Source of the DNA: Myxococcales bacterium
GTDB lineage: Bacteria; Myxococcota_A; Polyangia; Polyangiales; Polyangiaceae
NCBI GenBank assembly: GCA_016794345.1
Contig: JAEUKE010000127.1
Coordinates: 61,933-125,932 of the forward strand
Direction: 5' to 3'
DNA: 64,000 nucleotides
Shown here: positions 28,096-37,339 of the stretch, in pieces
Numbering within the stretch: the first letter of the stretch is position 1
How the letters are laid out: the number at the start of each line of letters is the position of its first letter
Notes under the pieces: model-generated
Databases searched by the model: none
The model's input: only the letters and a program-made list of their open reading frames with translations
Told to the model about the DNA's origin: nothing
Translations under genes and position numbers: made by a program

Positions 28096-29064
28096 ATGGG
28101 CATGTTGATCGAAGGTCGGTGGGAGATCACGCCGGTTCATCAAGGCGCGAAAGACGAAGAGGGCGGTCGCTTCGTTCGGCGGCCAGCGACGTTCCGCCAC
28201 CGAATCGAGCCCGCGGGCCGCTTCGCGCCCGAGCCCGGGCGCTACCACCTGTACGTGTCGCTCGCCTGCCCGTGGGCCCACCGCACGCTCATCGTGCGGC
28301 ACCTGGCCCGGCTCGAGGAGAAGATCGGCGTATCCATCGCCGACTCCTTCATGGACGACCAGGGCTGGGCGTTCCGGCATAGGCGAGGCGCCGTCCTCGA
28401 CGACGTGAACCAGGCAGCGTACCTCCGCGACATCTACCTCCTCGCCGAGCCGCGGTTTACCGGGAAGGTGACGGTGCCGGTCCTGTGGGACAAGAAGGAG
28501 CGCACGATCGTCAACAACGAGTCTCGTGACATCATTGTCATGCTCGCGTCCGTCTTCCCGAAGGAGCAAGGCGCGTCCGACCTCTACCCGGAGGGCCTTC
28601 GCGCCGAGATCGACGCGATGATCGACGCCAACTACGACTCGGTGAACAACGGCGTCTACCGAGCCGGCTTCGCGCGCAGCCAGGAGGCCTACGACGAGGC
28701 GGTGACCCAGCTCTTCGCGCGGCTCGACGCGCTCGACGCCCACCTGGCCGGTCGTCGTTACCTCGTCGGCGATCGGCTGACGCTCGCCGACGTCACCCTC
28801 TTCACCACCTTGCTGCGCTTCGACCCGGTGTACGTCGGGCACTTCAAATGCAACCTGCGGCGTATCGCCGACTACGCGAGCCTCGGTTCCTATTTGCGCG
28901 ACCTCTACCAGCGGCCCGCGTTCTCGCGCTACGCGGACTTCGACCACATCAAAGACCATTACTACCGGAGCCACCCGAGCCTGAACCCGACCCGGATCGT
29001 CCCCAACGGGCCGATCCTCGATCTCGAGCGTCCTCACGGACGCGAGGCGCTCGGCCCCGCTTGA
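28096..29064 (+). CDS. yqjG: glutathionyl-hydroquinone reductase (YqjG/ECM4 family)
   Basis: A 322-residue Xi-class glutathione transferase, which reduces glutathionyl-hydroquinones. The catalytic Cys58 is in SLACPWAHR, followed by the RHRRGAVLDDVNQA region and the C-terminal all-helical domain with HLAGRRYLVGDRLTLADV and YVGHFKCNLRRIADY, all typical of the family. Length is normal. It is a single-gene unit, convergent with the kinase gene at 29078. Confidence 0.95.
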   Translation: MGMLIEGRWEITPVHQGAKDEEGGRFVRRPATFRHRIEPAGRFAPEPGRYHLYVSLACPWAHRTLIVRHLARLEEKIGVSIADSFMDDQGWAFRHRRGAVLDDVNQAAYLRDIYLLAEPRFTGKVTVPVLWDKKERTIVNNESRDIIVMLASVFPKEQGASDLYPEGLRAEIDAMIDANYDSVNNGVYRAGFARSQEAYDEAVTQLFARLDALDAHLAGRRYLVGDRLTLADVTLFTTLLRFDPVYVGHFKCNLRRIADYASLGSYLRDLYQRPAFSRYADFDHIKDHYYRSHPSLNPTRIVPNGPILDLERPHGREALGPA

Positions 29065-29082
29065 GCTGACGATACCGTCAGC
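29065..29082. terminator. bidirectional hairpin between convergent genes
   Basis: GCTGACG-ATAC-CGTCAGC, directly after the yqjG stop and including the stop codon of the convergent kinase gene. Position suggests a shared terminator, though no T-run follows. The inner 14 bases (TGACGATACCGTCA) recur exactly at 51058-51071. Confidence 0.45.
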
Positions 29083-31162
29083 GACGAGGTTTGCTCGTCG
29101 AGGTCGACGCCGCCTTGCCCGGCGCGGCACCGGTCGACTTCGGCGGCCAGCTCGTCTGTGATGGCGCAGCCTTCTGTTGCGGTGGCCGGGGCGGGGGAGG
29201 CGCGGCGCTCGAAGCGGCAGGCGCGGCGCTCGACGCGGCAGGCGCGGCGCTCGACGCGGCCGAGGCCGGGACCGCCTCTGCGGGAGGCGGCTCCACCGCC
29301 GCCCTCGCGGCTTGTTCGGCCGCCGTGCCTGCTCGTGCTGCCTGGAGCTGCACGAGCCCGAGCCCACGACCGGCCGTCTCGGCCGGCTTCGGGCTCCAGG
29401 GTTTCTTCGTGGCGATCACGAGCACCGCGATGGCCACCATGGCCGCGACGGCGGCCGTGATCGAGCCGATCAGGGTGAGCCGACGCACTTGCTCGGGCGG
29501 CAACGGCGGCGGCATGTCGGTCGTGGTCAGCGTGACCGACGTCACCTGCGAGGGCACCGCCTCGGCTCGCGCCTCGGGCGGCTCGCTGATGCGCATCGTC
29601 TCGAGCATCGAGCCCGGTACGCCGCGCGGCGTGATGACGCTCGGGGCTTGGGCGGCGAACGCGGCGGGCACGACGTGGGGGCTCGACGATGTCGGTGCGG
29701 CGGTGCTCGCGGGGGGCAGCTGCGGCCCGAACGGGAGCGCGACGGCCGGCGCGGGGGCCGGCGGCGGGGTCGTCGCCGGTGGAGCGGCCTTGCTCTCGGC
29801 TTCCCGCTTCCATTTCTCGAGGTACTCGGCGGGCGGCGTGTAGAGCGGCAACGTCGCCTCGGGCTCGTCGGCGTCGGAGTCGCGTGACACCACCGGCGCC
29901 TCCACCTTGGGGATCGGCGCGGCGAGGTGGAGCGGGCGCGCCGCAGGCGCCGCGGGGCGCGGCAGCGGCGTGCTCACGCTCGGCTTCGGAGATTTGATGT
30001 CGTCGGTCGTCGTGGTGGGGATGTCCCACGGCAGCTCCTCGGCGTCCGCCCCCGACCTGGGCGGAGGCGGGGCGGAGGAGAGCCCGCCGCGCGCGGCGGC
30101 CCGTGCGATACGAGCCTGGGCGCGCGTCATCAGCGCCTGGCGGCGCGCGAGCGAGCTCCGGGCTTCGTTCTTGATCCAGGTCGCGACCTCCGTCCGCGAA
30201 GCGGGCGGGATCGTCGCGGCCACGGCGTCCGCCATGTCGAGCGCGGTGGCGTAGCGATCGTCGGGCTGGATCGCGAGCGCCTTCAGGACGAGCGCGTCGA
30301 GATCCGCGAGGGAAGCGTCCTTCGTGCTCGGGGCTACGGGGTTCTCCGAGATGAGCGCGACGAGGAGCGCGGCTTCGTTGTCGTGATCGTAGAGACGCTG
30401 GCCGACGAGGAGCTCCCACAGGACGATGCCGGCGGCGAACACGTCGCTGCGCCGGTCGACCGCCTTGCCGCGGGCCTGCTCGGGCGACATGTACGCGAGC
30501 TTGCCCTTCAGCTGACCTTTCTGGGTCTGCTGGACGCGCCCCCGCGCCTTGGCGACGCCGAAGTCGAGGACACGCGCGCGGCCTTCAGTGCTGACAACGA
30601 CGTTATGAGGTGAGACGTCGCGGTGCACGATGAGCAGCGGCTCGCCTGCCTCGTTCTTCGCCTCGTGCGCCGCGTGTAAGCCGCGCAGCATGTCGACCAC
30701 GATGGCGGAGACGATGGCTCGCGGGACTCGCCCCTTGCGCGCGTGCAGCGGCTTGATGACCTTCGACAGGCTCTCGCCGTCGACGAGCTCCAGGACGAGG
30801 AGGAGCTCGTCGCCTTCTTTCACGACGTCGAGCGTGACGACGACGTTCTCGTGGCGGATGTATTTGCACACCATCGCCTCGTCGAGGAACATCGAGGCGA
30901 AGTCCGGATCGCGCGCGTAGTGCGCGTGCATCTTCTTGATGGCGACGAACTTCCCGGGCGGGGCGTCTTCGGCGTACCCCAGGTGCACCGTCGCCATGCC
31001 GCCCGAGGCGATCTCGTCGAGGACGCGATACCTGCCGATTCGCGCCAGCTCCCCCCCTGGCACCGAGTTGGCCTGACCAGACCCCGGCAGGGAGACCGCG
31101 ACTGTCGCGGTCCCCTTCGCCTCTTCGGGTTCGGGTGCGCTACCCCCTGGGCCGGTGCTCAT
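29078..31162 (-). CDS. membrane Ser/Thr protein kinase (Hanks type)
   Basis: A 694-residue kinase. The cytoplasmic kinase domain (about 43-310) has a Gly loop (EIASGGMATV), Lys in VAIKKMH, catalytic HRDVSPHN near 180-187 and DFGVAK. HRDVSPxN is a common myxobacterial form. A Pro/Ala-rich region follows, one membrane segment at about 561-585, then a Pro/Ala/Ser tail with 7-residue repeats. No sensor domain is recognised outside. ATG 31162 is preferred; a GTG at 31186 is possible. It follows rsmE closely and may share its transcript. Confidence 0.92.
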   Translation of the reverse strand: MSTGPGGSAPEPEEAKGTATVAVSLPGSGQANSVPGGELARIGRYRVLDEIASGGMATVHLGYAEDAPPGKFVAIKKMHAHYARDPDFASMFLDEAMVCKYIRHENVVVTLDVVKEGDELLLVLELVDGESLSKVIKPLHARKGRVPRAIVSAIVVDMLRGLHAAHEAKNEAGEPLLIVHRDVSPHNVVVSTEGRARVLDFGVAKARGRVQQTQKGQLKGKLAYMSPEQARGKAVDRRSDVFAAGIVLWELLVGQRLYDHDNEAALLVALISENPVAPSTKDASLADLDALVLKALAIQPDDRYATALDMADAVAATIPPASRTEVATWIKNEARSSLARRQALMTRAQARIARAAARGGLSSAPPPPRSGADAEELPWDIPTTTTDDIKSPKPSVSTPLPRPAAPAARPLHLAAPIPKVEAPVVSRDSDADEPEATLPLYTPPAEYLEKWKREAESKAAPPATTPPPAPAPAVALPFGPQLPPASTAAPTSSSPHVVPAAFAAQAPSVITPRGVPGSMLETMRISEPPEARAEAVPSQVTSVTLTTTDMPPPLPPEQVRRLTLIGSITAAVAAMVAIAVLVIATKKPWSPKPAETAGRGLGLVQLQAARAGTAAEQAARAAVEPPPAEAVPASAASSAAPAASSAAPAASSAAPPPPRPPQQKAAPSQTSWPPKSTGAAPGKAASTSTSKPRR
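29199..29261. repeat. 21-bp tandem repeat, three copies
   Basis: Three near-identical 21-base units (29199-29219, 29220-29240, 29241-29261) encode AASSAAP repeats in the extracytoplasmic tail of the kinase. In-frame protein repeat. Confidence 0.8.
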
Positions 31163-31195
31163 GGGTACCGCGGGCGAGGCTATCACAAGCTCGAG

Positions 31196-31918
31196 CTACG
31201 TAAGGTCCTCGGCAAGGGCCGTCAGGGCGCCCAACACGGCGGCAGCGACGGTCTCCGTGCGGAGGGTGAAGGGGCCGAAGCGGACGGGCTCGAAGCCGAG
31301 CCGGCCGGCCTCCTCTATCTCCGCCCGGGAGAGCCCGCCTTCGGGGCCCACGAGGAACGTGAACGCCGCGGCGCCGGGCCGGCGGAGAGCGTGTGCGAGC
31401 GGCGTGGCGGCCATCGGATCGAGCACGAGCCGTACCCCGACCGGCGCCTCTGCGAGGACCTCTCGGAGCGGTCGCGGCGAGCCGACCCGAGGCACATCGC
31501 CTCGCCCACACTGGCGGGCGGCTTCGACGGCGATGCGGCAGAGCCGCAGGTGCGCGCTCTCGGTCGTTCGCTTGGCAACGCTCCGCTCCGACAGCGCCGG
31601 CCAGATCGCCGTCGCGCCGAGCTCGGTCGCGTCGCGCACGACCTGGTCGAGCTTGTCCGCCTTGCTCACGCACTGCACGATGACGGCCTCCCGCCGGGGC
31701 ACGAGCTTCGCGGGCCGAGGCTCGTCGAGCTGGACGACAACCTCCGCGCCCGTCCGCTCGAGCACGGCGTCCGCCTCGAGCCGCGCCTCGGGGTCGAAGA
31801 CGACGAAGCGCGCGCCCGCGCCGAGTCGCCGGACCTGCGTGACGTACCTGCCCGCTTCCCGGCTCAGCGCGAGCGGGCCCCGCGCGAGGCCCGAGGCCGG
31901 CACGCGCAGCTCGCTCAC
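31196..31918 (-). CDS. rsmE: 16S rRNA (uracil-1498-N3)-methyltransferase
   Basis: A 240-residue SPOUT methyltransferase that methylates U1498 of 16S rRNA. It has an N-terminal PUA-like domain and the knot signature VGPEGGLSRAEIEEA followed by RFGPFTLRTETVAAAVLGAL. Start overlaps the prmA stop (ATGA), so it is co-translated with prmA, a common pairing. Confidence 0.95.
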   Translation of the reverse strand: MSELRVPASGLARGPLALSREAGRYVTQVRRLGAGARFVVFDPEARLEADAVLERTGAEVVVQLDEPRPAKLVPRREAVIVQCVSKADKLDQVVRDATELGATAIWPALSERSVAKRTTESAHLRLCRIAVEAARQCGRGDVPRVGSPRPLREVLAEAPVGVRLVLDPMAATPLAHALRRPGAAAFTFLVGPEGGLSRAEIEEAGRLGFEPVRFGPFTLRTETVAAAVLGALTALAEDLT

Positions 31919-32844
31919 GCCTGCGGACGCGCGCGATAGTGGAGGGCGACCCAGCCGTCCTTGTCGAACGCGCGCTCGCCGCCCGAGCTCATCTGCTTCT
32001 CGCCCGCGAGCTCGAGCTGGACGCCGTGGGCCGCGAAGCCCGAGAAGCGCGCCTTCATTCGCTCCTCCTCGGTGGCCAGGATCCCCGAGAGCACGAGGTT
32101 GCCCGACGGCGCGAGCACCCGGAGCAGATCGTCCGCGAGGACGTCGAGCACGTTTGCTTCGATGTTCGCGAGCACCCAGGGGAACCGGTCACGCACGCGC
32201 GTGATCGTGCCGGCGAAGACGTCGACCCGCGCGGCCAGATCGTTGGCCTCCGCGTTCTCCTCGACGATGTGCACGACCTCGGGATCGATGTCGAAGAGCG
32301 TGGCGCGATCCGCGCCGAGCATCAGCGCGACGAACGAGAGGATGCCGCTGCCGCAGCCGGCGTCGAGCACACGCTTGCCCGCGAGCGCGTCTTTGTTCTC
32401 GTCGAGGATGTTCGCGACCAGCGACGTCGTGGCGTGAAGGCCGGTGCCGAACGCTCGCCCCGGCTCCAGCACCAGGACACGCGCGGAGGAGGCGGGCGCC
32501 TCGCGCCAGGGCGGCGTCACGAGGATGCTCGGCGTGAGCGAGAAGGGCTCGTAGTACTTCTTCCACTCGTCGCGCCAGGCGTCGCCGACGATCTCCTCGA
32601 TGTGTCCTTCGAGCGCGCCGTCCGCCTCGCGGAGGCCCGCGATGGCGGCGTCGGCCGCCGCGCGGTCCTCGAAGCTGGCGATGAGGAGCACGCGCCCTCC
32701 GCTCGGGCCCTTGCTGAAGGTCGACTGATCTCGCTCCTCGACGCCGCTCGCGCCGAGCTCGAAGAGCAGGCCGGAGACGAGGTCGGCTTGATCTTCGGTG
32801 ACCTCGACGTGCACGGTGGGAAAGCGCGGGGTTTCGCTGGTCAT
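31915..32844 (-). CDS. prmA: ribosomal protein L11 methyltransferase
   Basis: A 309-residue class I methyltransferase that trimethylates L11. It shows the PrmA N-terminal domain, PGRAFGTGLHATT and the SAM motif VLDAGCGSGILSF, then LANIEANVL. ATG 32844 is fixed by a four-base overlap with the upstream stop; the frame is open further up but inside that gene. Confidence 0.94.
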   Translation of the reverse strand: MTSETPRFPTVHVEVTEDQADLVSGLLFELGASGVEERDQSTFSKGPSGGRVLLIASFEDRAAADAAIAGLREADGALEGHIEEIVGDAWRDEWKKYYEPFSLTPSILVTPPWREAPASSARVLVLEPGRAFGTGLHATTSLVANILDENKDALAGKRVLDAGCGSGILSFVALMLGADRATLFDIDPEVVHIVEENAEANDLAARVDVFAGTITRVRDRFPWVLANIEANVLDVLADDLLRVLAPSGNLVLSGILATEEERMKARFSGFAAHGVQLELAGEKQMSSGGERAFDKDGWVALHYRARPQA

Positions 32845-33788
32845 TCTCGGACGCTCACGCGGATCGTGGACTGTTGCGCTTCCCCGCTGCTCATGGTGCC
32901 GAAGACTGCGCCGAGCACGACGCCGGCGGTGACCGCGAGCCCGACCGGAACCCAGAAGCCGGGGTGCTCGTACCACATGAGCGAGGTCTCTTCGGGCACC
33001 GCGATGCGGAGGGGGGCCTCGGAGTCCCCGCGCGAGGCGACCGGCAGACCGCCCTTGTCGACCGCCTGGACGTAATACTCGAGGAGCGGCGGGACGACCG
33101 AAGCCGCCGGGATCTCGCCGCGGAACGCGCCCATGGCGAACGCGAGGGTCTTCTGGGAGAACTTCCCTTTGGCGCCGCTCCGGAAATAGAGCTCGACCTT
33201 CGTCACGCGCACCTCGGGGTCGTCGATGCTCCCCTCGAGCTTCACGACGGAGCCGGGCGCGACCTGGGCCGCCGGCGGCGCGTGTTTGATCGAGATGGGC
33301 TTGTCCGTCGTGGCGACCGGACCGCCGGTCTGCTCCACGCCAGGCTTGCCTTCGTCCACCCAGGCCTTCTTCGATTTCTCGAAGAACTCGCGGAAGCGGG
33401 GCGACTCGCTCTTTGGCAGCTCGAAGGCCTCGTCGAGGACGAAGATCGCGCGCGCGGCGCTGTCCGCCTCGTCGCTCTTCGCGAGCGTGATGTAGTTGAA
33501 GGCGAGCAGCTTGTAGATCTCGATGCGCTCCGCCGGCTTGCTGCCAGGGCGGACGAGCGCGCCGCTGAGGGTCTGGATCGACTCCTCGTAGCGCTGGTCG
33601 TCGAACATCTCCCGGGCCTTGAGGACGAGGCTCTGGACGTTCGTGCTCTTGCTCGCCCCGCCTCCGGTCTGGGCGATCCGTGTCTGCTTGCCGGAGCGCC
33701 GGGGCCGCGCCTCGGCATCGGTCACGGCCGTGACCGTCGCCAGCGAAAGCGACGCCACCGTCAGGGCTGCGAAGAGCCGGAAGCGCAT
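32841..33788 (-). CDS. secreted protein with helical repeat and C-terminal membrane segment
   Basis: A 315-residue protein with Sec signal peptide (MRFRLFAALTVASLSLATV, to about 28), a TPR-like helical part (about 50-130, ARE-FDDQRYEESIQTLSGAL), a beta domain (about 170-270) and one membrane segment near the end (FWVPVGLAVTAGVVLGAVFG). No family recognised. It heads the run to prmA, rsmE and the kinase with ATGA overlaps, though a functional link to rRNA/protein methylation is not evident. Confidence 0.75.
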   Translation of the reverse strand: MRFRLFAALTVASLSLATVTAVTDAEARPRRSGKQTRIAQTGGGASKSTNVQSLVLKAREMFDDQRYEESIQTLSGALVRPGSKPAERIEIYKLLAFNYITLAKSDEADSAARAIFVLDEAFELPKSESPRFREFFEKSKKAWVDEGKPGVEQTGGPVATTDKPISIKHAPPAAQVAPGSVVKLEGSIDDPEVRVTKVELYFRSGAKGKFSQKTLAFAMGAFRGEIPAASVVPPLLEYYVQAVDKGGLPVASRGDSEAPLRIAVPEETSLMWYEHPGFWVPVGLAVTAGVVLGAVFGTMSSGEAQQSTIRVSVRE

Positions 33789-33873
33789 GACCGGGAGGGT
33801 AGTACAGGGGCGTCGAGGATTGCTACAGCGCAAGCTCGGCCGGACCGATTGGCGGCGGCCCGATTGGCAGCGG

Positions 33874-34590
33874 CTACGGGATGGGGGTCCGCGGCCTCAC
33901 GCCGATCTGGCAATACATGCGGTGGGCCGGCACGCTGACGAGGACGGAGCGGCGGTCGCTCGGGGGCGGAGGCGACTCGCCGTCGCGCAGCACCATCGCG
34001 GTCAGGCGGCCGCCGTAGACCACGCCGGTGTCGATGCCCGTCGCGAAGGGGGCGATCTCCGGGGCCGGCAGGGCGTTGTGCCCGAAGACGACGTGCGGCG
34101 GGCCCTCGTACCAGTGCGCCCAGCTCTTGCCGCGGATCTCGATGGGCTCCCCGCGGTGGCCGAGCGTTCGGACGTAGAGCAGCGTCCGGGGGTTCTGCTC
34201 TTCGATCGGCGTGCCGGGGACCAGCCCGGCGTGGACGATGCGCAGGCCGTGCTCCGGCAGATCGATCCAGAGGGGGAGGCTCTCCAGGAACCTCCAGTCG
34301 CGGGGGCGCAGCACCTCCGCCGTCTTCCTCGTGAGCTTGCCGATCACGAGCTCCTGATCGGTGCCGCGGCTCTCCTTCCAGCGGAGCAGGCGGTCCTCGT
34401 GATTTCCGCGGACGGCCCGAGCGCCGAGCGAGCGCATCAGCTTGAGCACGCCGCGCGGGTCGGGGCCCCGCACCACGAGGTCGCCTACACTGACGAGCCT
34501 GTCATCTTCATTGAAGCCGACGTAGCTCAGGAGATCTTCGAGCTCTCTCCGGCAGCCGTGGAGGTCTCCGACGATGACGGTCCGCGCCAC
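33874..34590 (-). CDS. ApaH-like metallophosphatase
   Basis: A 238-residue calcineurin-type phosphatase. Metal motifs are GDLHGC, GDLVVRGPDP, RGNHE, then HAG and GH. The second motif lacks the Asp of the protein-phosphatase form (GDxxDRG) and resembles ApaH, which hydrolyses diadenosine tetraphosphate, so a dinucleotide or RNA-cap type substrate is more likely than a phosphoprotein. It is shorter than ApaH (about 280). GTG 34590 starts exactly at the first strand (VARTVIVGDLHG). Confidence 0.85.
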   Translation of the reverse strand: MARTVIVGDLHGCRRELEDLLSYVGFNEDDRLVSVGDLVVRGPDPRGVLKLMRSLGARAVRGNHEDRLLRWKESRGTDQELVIGKLTRKTAEVLRPRDWRFLESLPLWIDLPEHGLRIVHAGLVPGTPIEEQNPRTLLYVRTLGHRGEPIEIRGKSWAHWYEGPPHVVFGHNALPAPEIAPFATGIDTGVVYGGRLTAMVLRDGESPPPPSDRRSVLVSVPAHRMYCQIGVRPRTPIP

Positions 34591-34618
34591 GGGCGCGCAC
34601 GATACATCGTTCGAAGCG

Positions 34619-35914
34619 TCAGCGGTGGCCTTGCCGTCGGGCGGCGGCCGCGAAGGCCGGGTGGCGCTCCTCGAGCGCCAGCTCTGCCTCCAGCAGCGCG
34701 AGGTCCTCTCCGGCCGAGTCGAGATCGTCGCGAATCGCCACACGCAGGCGCCGGGTCTCCAGCTCGCCGTGTGTCGCGGCGAGGGCCGCCTCGACCCGCG
34801 CCGAGATCGTCGCCTCTCCGGTGTGGCGCAGGACGCGCGCGGCCGCCACCCGGAGCTCGACCTCGGCCTCGGGGTCTTCGAGAACCGACCAGAGGGCCTC
34901 GTGATCGACGTCCAGGCCGCGGTAGCCGGCGCTCGACGCGAGCGCCCGCCCCACCGTGTCGAGCCGCGAGAGCCAGGCCACGAGGGGCTCCCCGCGCCGG
35001 CGGAGCGACTCGAGCCGCCCGCGTATGTCCTCCTTGGAAGGGCCGCGGCCCAGCGCGCGCTGGCTCGCCGCCTCGATCTGGGCGATGAGGATCTTGCGCT
35101 CGTCCTGCGAGAGCCCTCCGTCGGCGATCGGCTCCGTCGCCGGTGCGCCGATGGCTCCGTGTGGCGGCGGGACGGCGAACCAGAGCGTGCCCGCTTGCTC
35201 GGTCACCCCGCGGATCGCCGCGTACGGAAAGAACGCGAGGTTTCCACCGAACGTCCGGATCCGCAGGCCGTCCGGGGCCATCACCACGGTGGGGTGGGCC
35301 GCGCCGGGGATGGCGCCCACGACGAGGAGGAGGAGCGCCAGCGGCAGACCGATCCCGGCCAGGATGCCGAAGAAGACGGGCGAGGCGAGCGGCGCCGTGG
35401 CGAGCCCGAGCGCGCCGAGCAGCGCCAGGATCTTCCAGCCGTTCCGCCCGGCTCGTGCGTTTCCCGACGCCTTTCCGTACCAGCTCACCGTCCCGAAGCC
35501 GCCGTGCCCGATACCGAGGGCGCGCCGCACCTCGCCGACGTCTTCCTCGCTCTCCAGCTCGAGGGTGATCGGCGGCGTCGTGCCGACCGAGGTCGCGAGC
35601 GTGAGGAGGATGCCCTGCTTGGTCCGCGCGGTCGTCGCGCCGCGGAGCGACCGCGCCTTCACGACTGCCGGAGGTCCGCCCTCGAATCGAAGCTCGATTT
35701 CACCAGGCCGACACACGACCTCCGCGGCGCGGAAGGCGCGCCCCTGGCGGCGCGTCATGGCGATGCCGCCGGCGAGCATCCCGGCCGCCGCGACGACCAC
35801 CCTGACCATGTCGCTCACCGGAGCGAAGGCTGCGAAGAGCAACATCGCGATCATCGTCGCGGCGACGGCGCGGCTCAGCGTGCGCGGACGCGGGGCGCAG
35901 ACGCGAGCCCGCAT
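34619..35914 (-). CDS. membrane protein with HEAT-like C-terminus
   Basis: A 431-residue protein: two close membrane segments at about 15-55, a beta domain (about 60-155), a second pair at about 160-210, a further beta domain, and a helical C-terminus with VELRVAAARVLRHTGE, which looks like a HEAT-type repeat. No family recognised. It begins three bases after the glgC stop and is 28 bases before the phosphatase gene, so the three probably share a transcript. Confidence 0.72.
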   Translation of the reverse strand: MRARVCAPRPRTLSRAVAATMIAMLLFAAFAPVSDMVRVVVAAAGMLAGGIAMTRRQGRAFRAAEVVCRPGEIELRFEGGPPAVVKARSLRGATTARTKQGILLTLATSVGTTPPITLELESEEDVGEVRRALGIGHGGFGTVSWYGKASGNARAGRNGWKILALLGALGLATAPLASPVFFGILAGIGLPLALLLLVVGAIPGAAHPTVVMAPDGLRIRTFGGNLAFFPYAAIRGVTEQAGTLWFAVPPPHGAIGAPATEPIADGGLSQDERKILIAQIEAASQRALGRGPSKEDIRGRLESLRRRGEPLVAWLSRLDTVGRALASSAGYRGLDVDHEALWSVLEDPEAEVELRVAAARVLRHTGEATISARVEAALAATHGELETRRLRVAIRDDLDSAGEDLALLEAELALEERHPAFAAAARRQGHR

Positions 35915-35917
35915 CGG

Positions 35918-37228
35918 TCAGTCGTCGTCGATGGGCGGCGGGATGGATCCGCTCTCGGGTACCTTCGCGCGCTTCGGGATCACGACGATGCCGCCCTCGC
36001 TCACGTACCAGCGCTTCTTGTCGGCCTCGAGGTCGTAACCGATCTCGGTCCCGGACGGCAGCTCGACGTCTTTGTCGATGATCGCGCGCCGGATGCGGGC
36101 GTGACGGCCGATGACCACGTTCTCGAAGAGAACACACTCGTCGACCGAGCTGAACGAGTTGATGCGGCACCGACCGGACAGGACCGATCGGTTGATGCGA
36201 CCGCCGGAGATGATGCAGCCGAGCGACACCAAGCTCTCCGTCGCGACGCCGACGCGCGCGTTCGCTTCGTCGCGGAAGACGAACTTGGCGGGCGGATCGT
36301 GGTTCGTGCCCGTGCGGATCGGCCAGCGCTGGTTGTAGAGGTTGAACGCCGGCTTCACGCTGACGAGGTCCATCTGCGCCTCGAAGTAGGCGTCCACCGT
36401 CCCGATGTCGCGCCAGTAGGCCGCGGTGGCGCCTTCGGGATCTTCGCCGGGGACGCGGTTCGTCTTGAAGTCGTAGACGAAGCACTTCTTCCCCTGGGAG
36501 ACCATCATCGGCACGATGTTGCGACCGAAGTCGTGCGCGCTGGACTCGTCCGCGGCGTCCGCGTGCAGGCTGTCGAGCAGGGTGCGCGTCCGGAAGATGT
36601 AGTTGCCCATCGAGGCGAGGCAGAGGCCCGGGCGGCCGGGGATCTCGGGCGGGTCCTTCACCTTCTCGTGGAACGCGATGATGCGGCCGTCCGCGTCGAC
36701 CTCGATGACGCCGAAGGAGCGAGCCTCCTCCTTGGTGACCGGGATCGCCGCGACCGTGAGATCCGCGTCCTGGTGGAGGTGCTCGAGCAACATCTGCCGC
36801 ACGTCCATCTTGTAGACGTGGTCGCCGCCGAAGATGCAGACCTGCTCCGGGTTCTCGTCCTCGATGACGTGCATCGTCTGGTACACGGCGTCCGCCGAGC
36901 CCTTGAACCAGGAGAGGCCGGTCCGCTGCTGGGCGGGGATGGTCTCGATGTAGCTGTCGAGCATCGGCGAGAGCCGCCACGAACGCGCGATGTGCTCTTC
37001 CAGCGAAGCGCTTTTGTACTGCGTGAGGACCTTGATGCGGGTAAGCCCGCTATTGACCATGTTCGACAGAACGATGTCGATGATCCGATACCGTCCGCCG
37101 AAGGGGACCGCTGGCTTCGCCCGGTCCCCCGTGAGCGGGCCCAAGCGTCGGCCCTCGCCGCCGGCCAGGACCATCGTCAGGATGCGAGACACCTCGAACG
37201 GCGCGTGAAGGAGCGTTTCGGAGGGCAT
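35918..37228 (-). CDS. glgC: glucose-1-phosphate adenylyltransferase
   Basis: A 436-residue ADP-glucose pyrophosphorylase, the committed step of bacterial glycogen synthesis. N-terminal nucleotidyltransferase domain with VLAGGEGRRLGPLTGDRAKP, FGGRYRIIDIVLSNMVNSG, the substrate motif WRDIGTVDAY, and a C-terminal left-handed beta helix. Length and motifs are normal, including the N-terminal Arg/Lys region used for allosteric control by sugar phosphates. Confidence 0.95.
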   Translation of the reverse strand: MPSETLLHAPFEVSRILTMVLAGGEGRRLGPLTGDRAKPAVPFGGRYRIIDIVLSNMVNSGLTRIKVLTQYKSASLEEHIARSWRLSPMLDSYIETIPAQQRTGLSWFKGSADAVYQTMHVIEDENPEQVCIFGGDHVYKMDVRQMLLEHLHQDADLTVAAIPVTKEEARSFGVIEVDADGRIIAFHEKVKDPPEIPGRPGLCLASMGNYIFRTRTLLDSLHADAADESSAHDFGRNIVPMMVSQGKKCFVYDFKTNRVPGEDPEGATAAYWRDIGTVDAYFEAQMDLVSVKPAFNLYNQRWPIRTGTNHDPPAKFVFRDEANARVGVATESLVSLGCIISGGRINRSVLSGRCRINSFSSVDECVLFENVVIGRHARIRRAIIDKDVELPSGTEIGYDLEADKKRWYVSEGGIVVIPKRAKVPESGSIPPPIDDD

Positions 37229-37339
37229 AGGCGGTCTGCGGCCGATCAGCCTACCTGCTTTCCAGGATCTTTACGAAAACCTCCGCCCTTGATAGCTCTT
37301 CCTGGCCGCGCCCCCCTCGGACGAAAGCGACAGCTCCCC

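Noticed and set aside
29199..29261. 21-bp direct repeats as a possible replication or binding iteron set
   Set aside because: In frame in the kinase tail and explained by the AASSAAP protein repeat.
34574..37339. Long plus-strand open frame running into the lipoprotein at 37340
   Set aside because: It is antisense to glgC and the membrane protein gene, both with clear motifs; composition is Arg/Asp-rich as expected for a shadow frame. Only the part from 37340 is coding.
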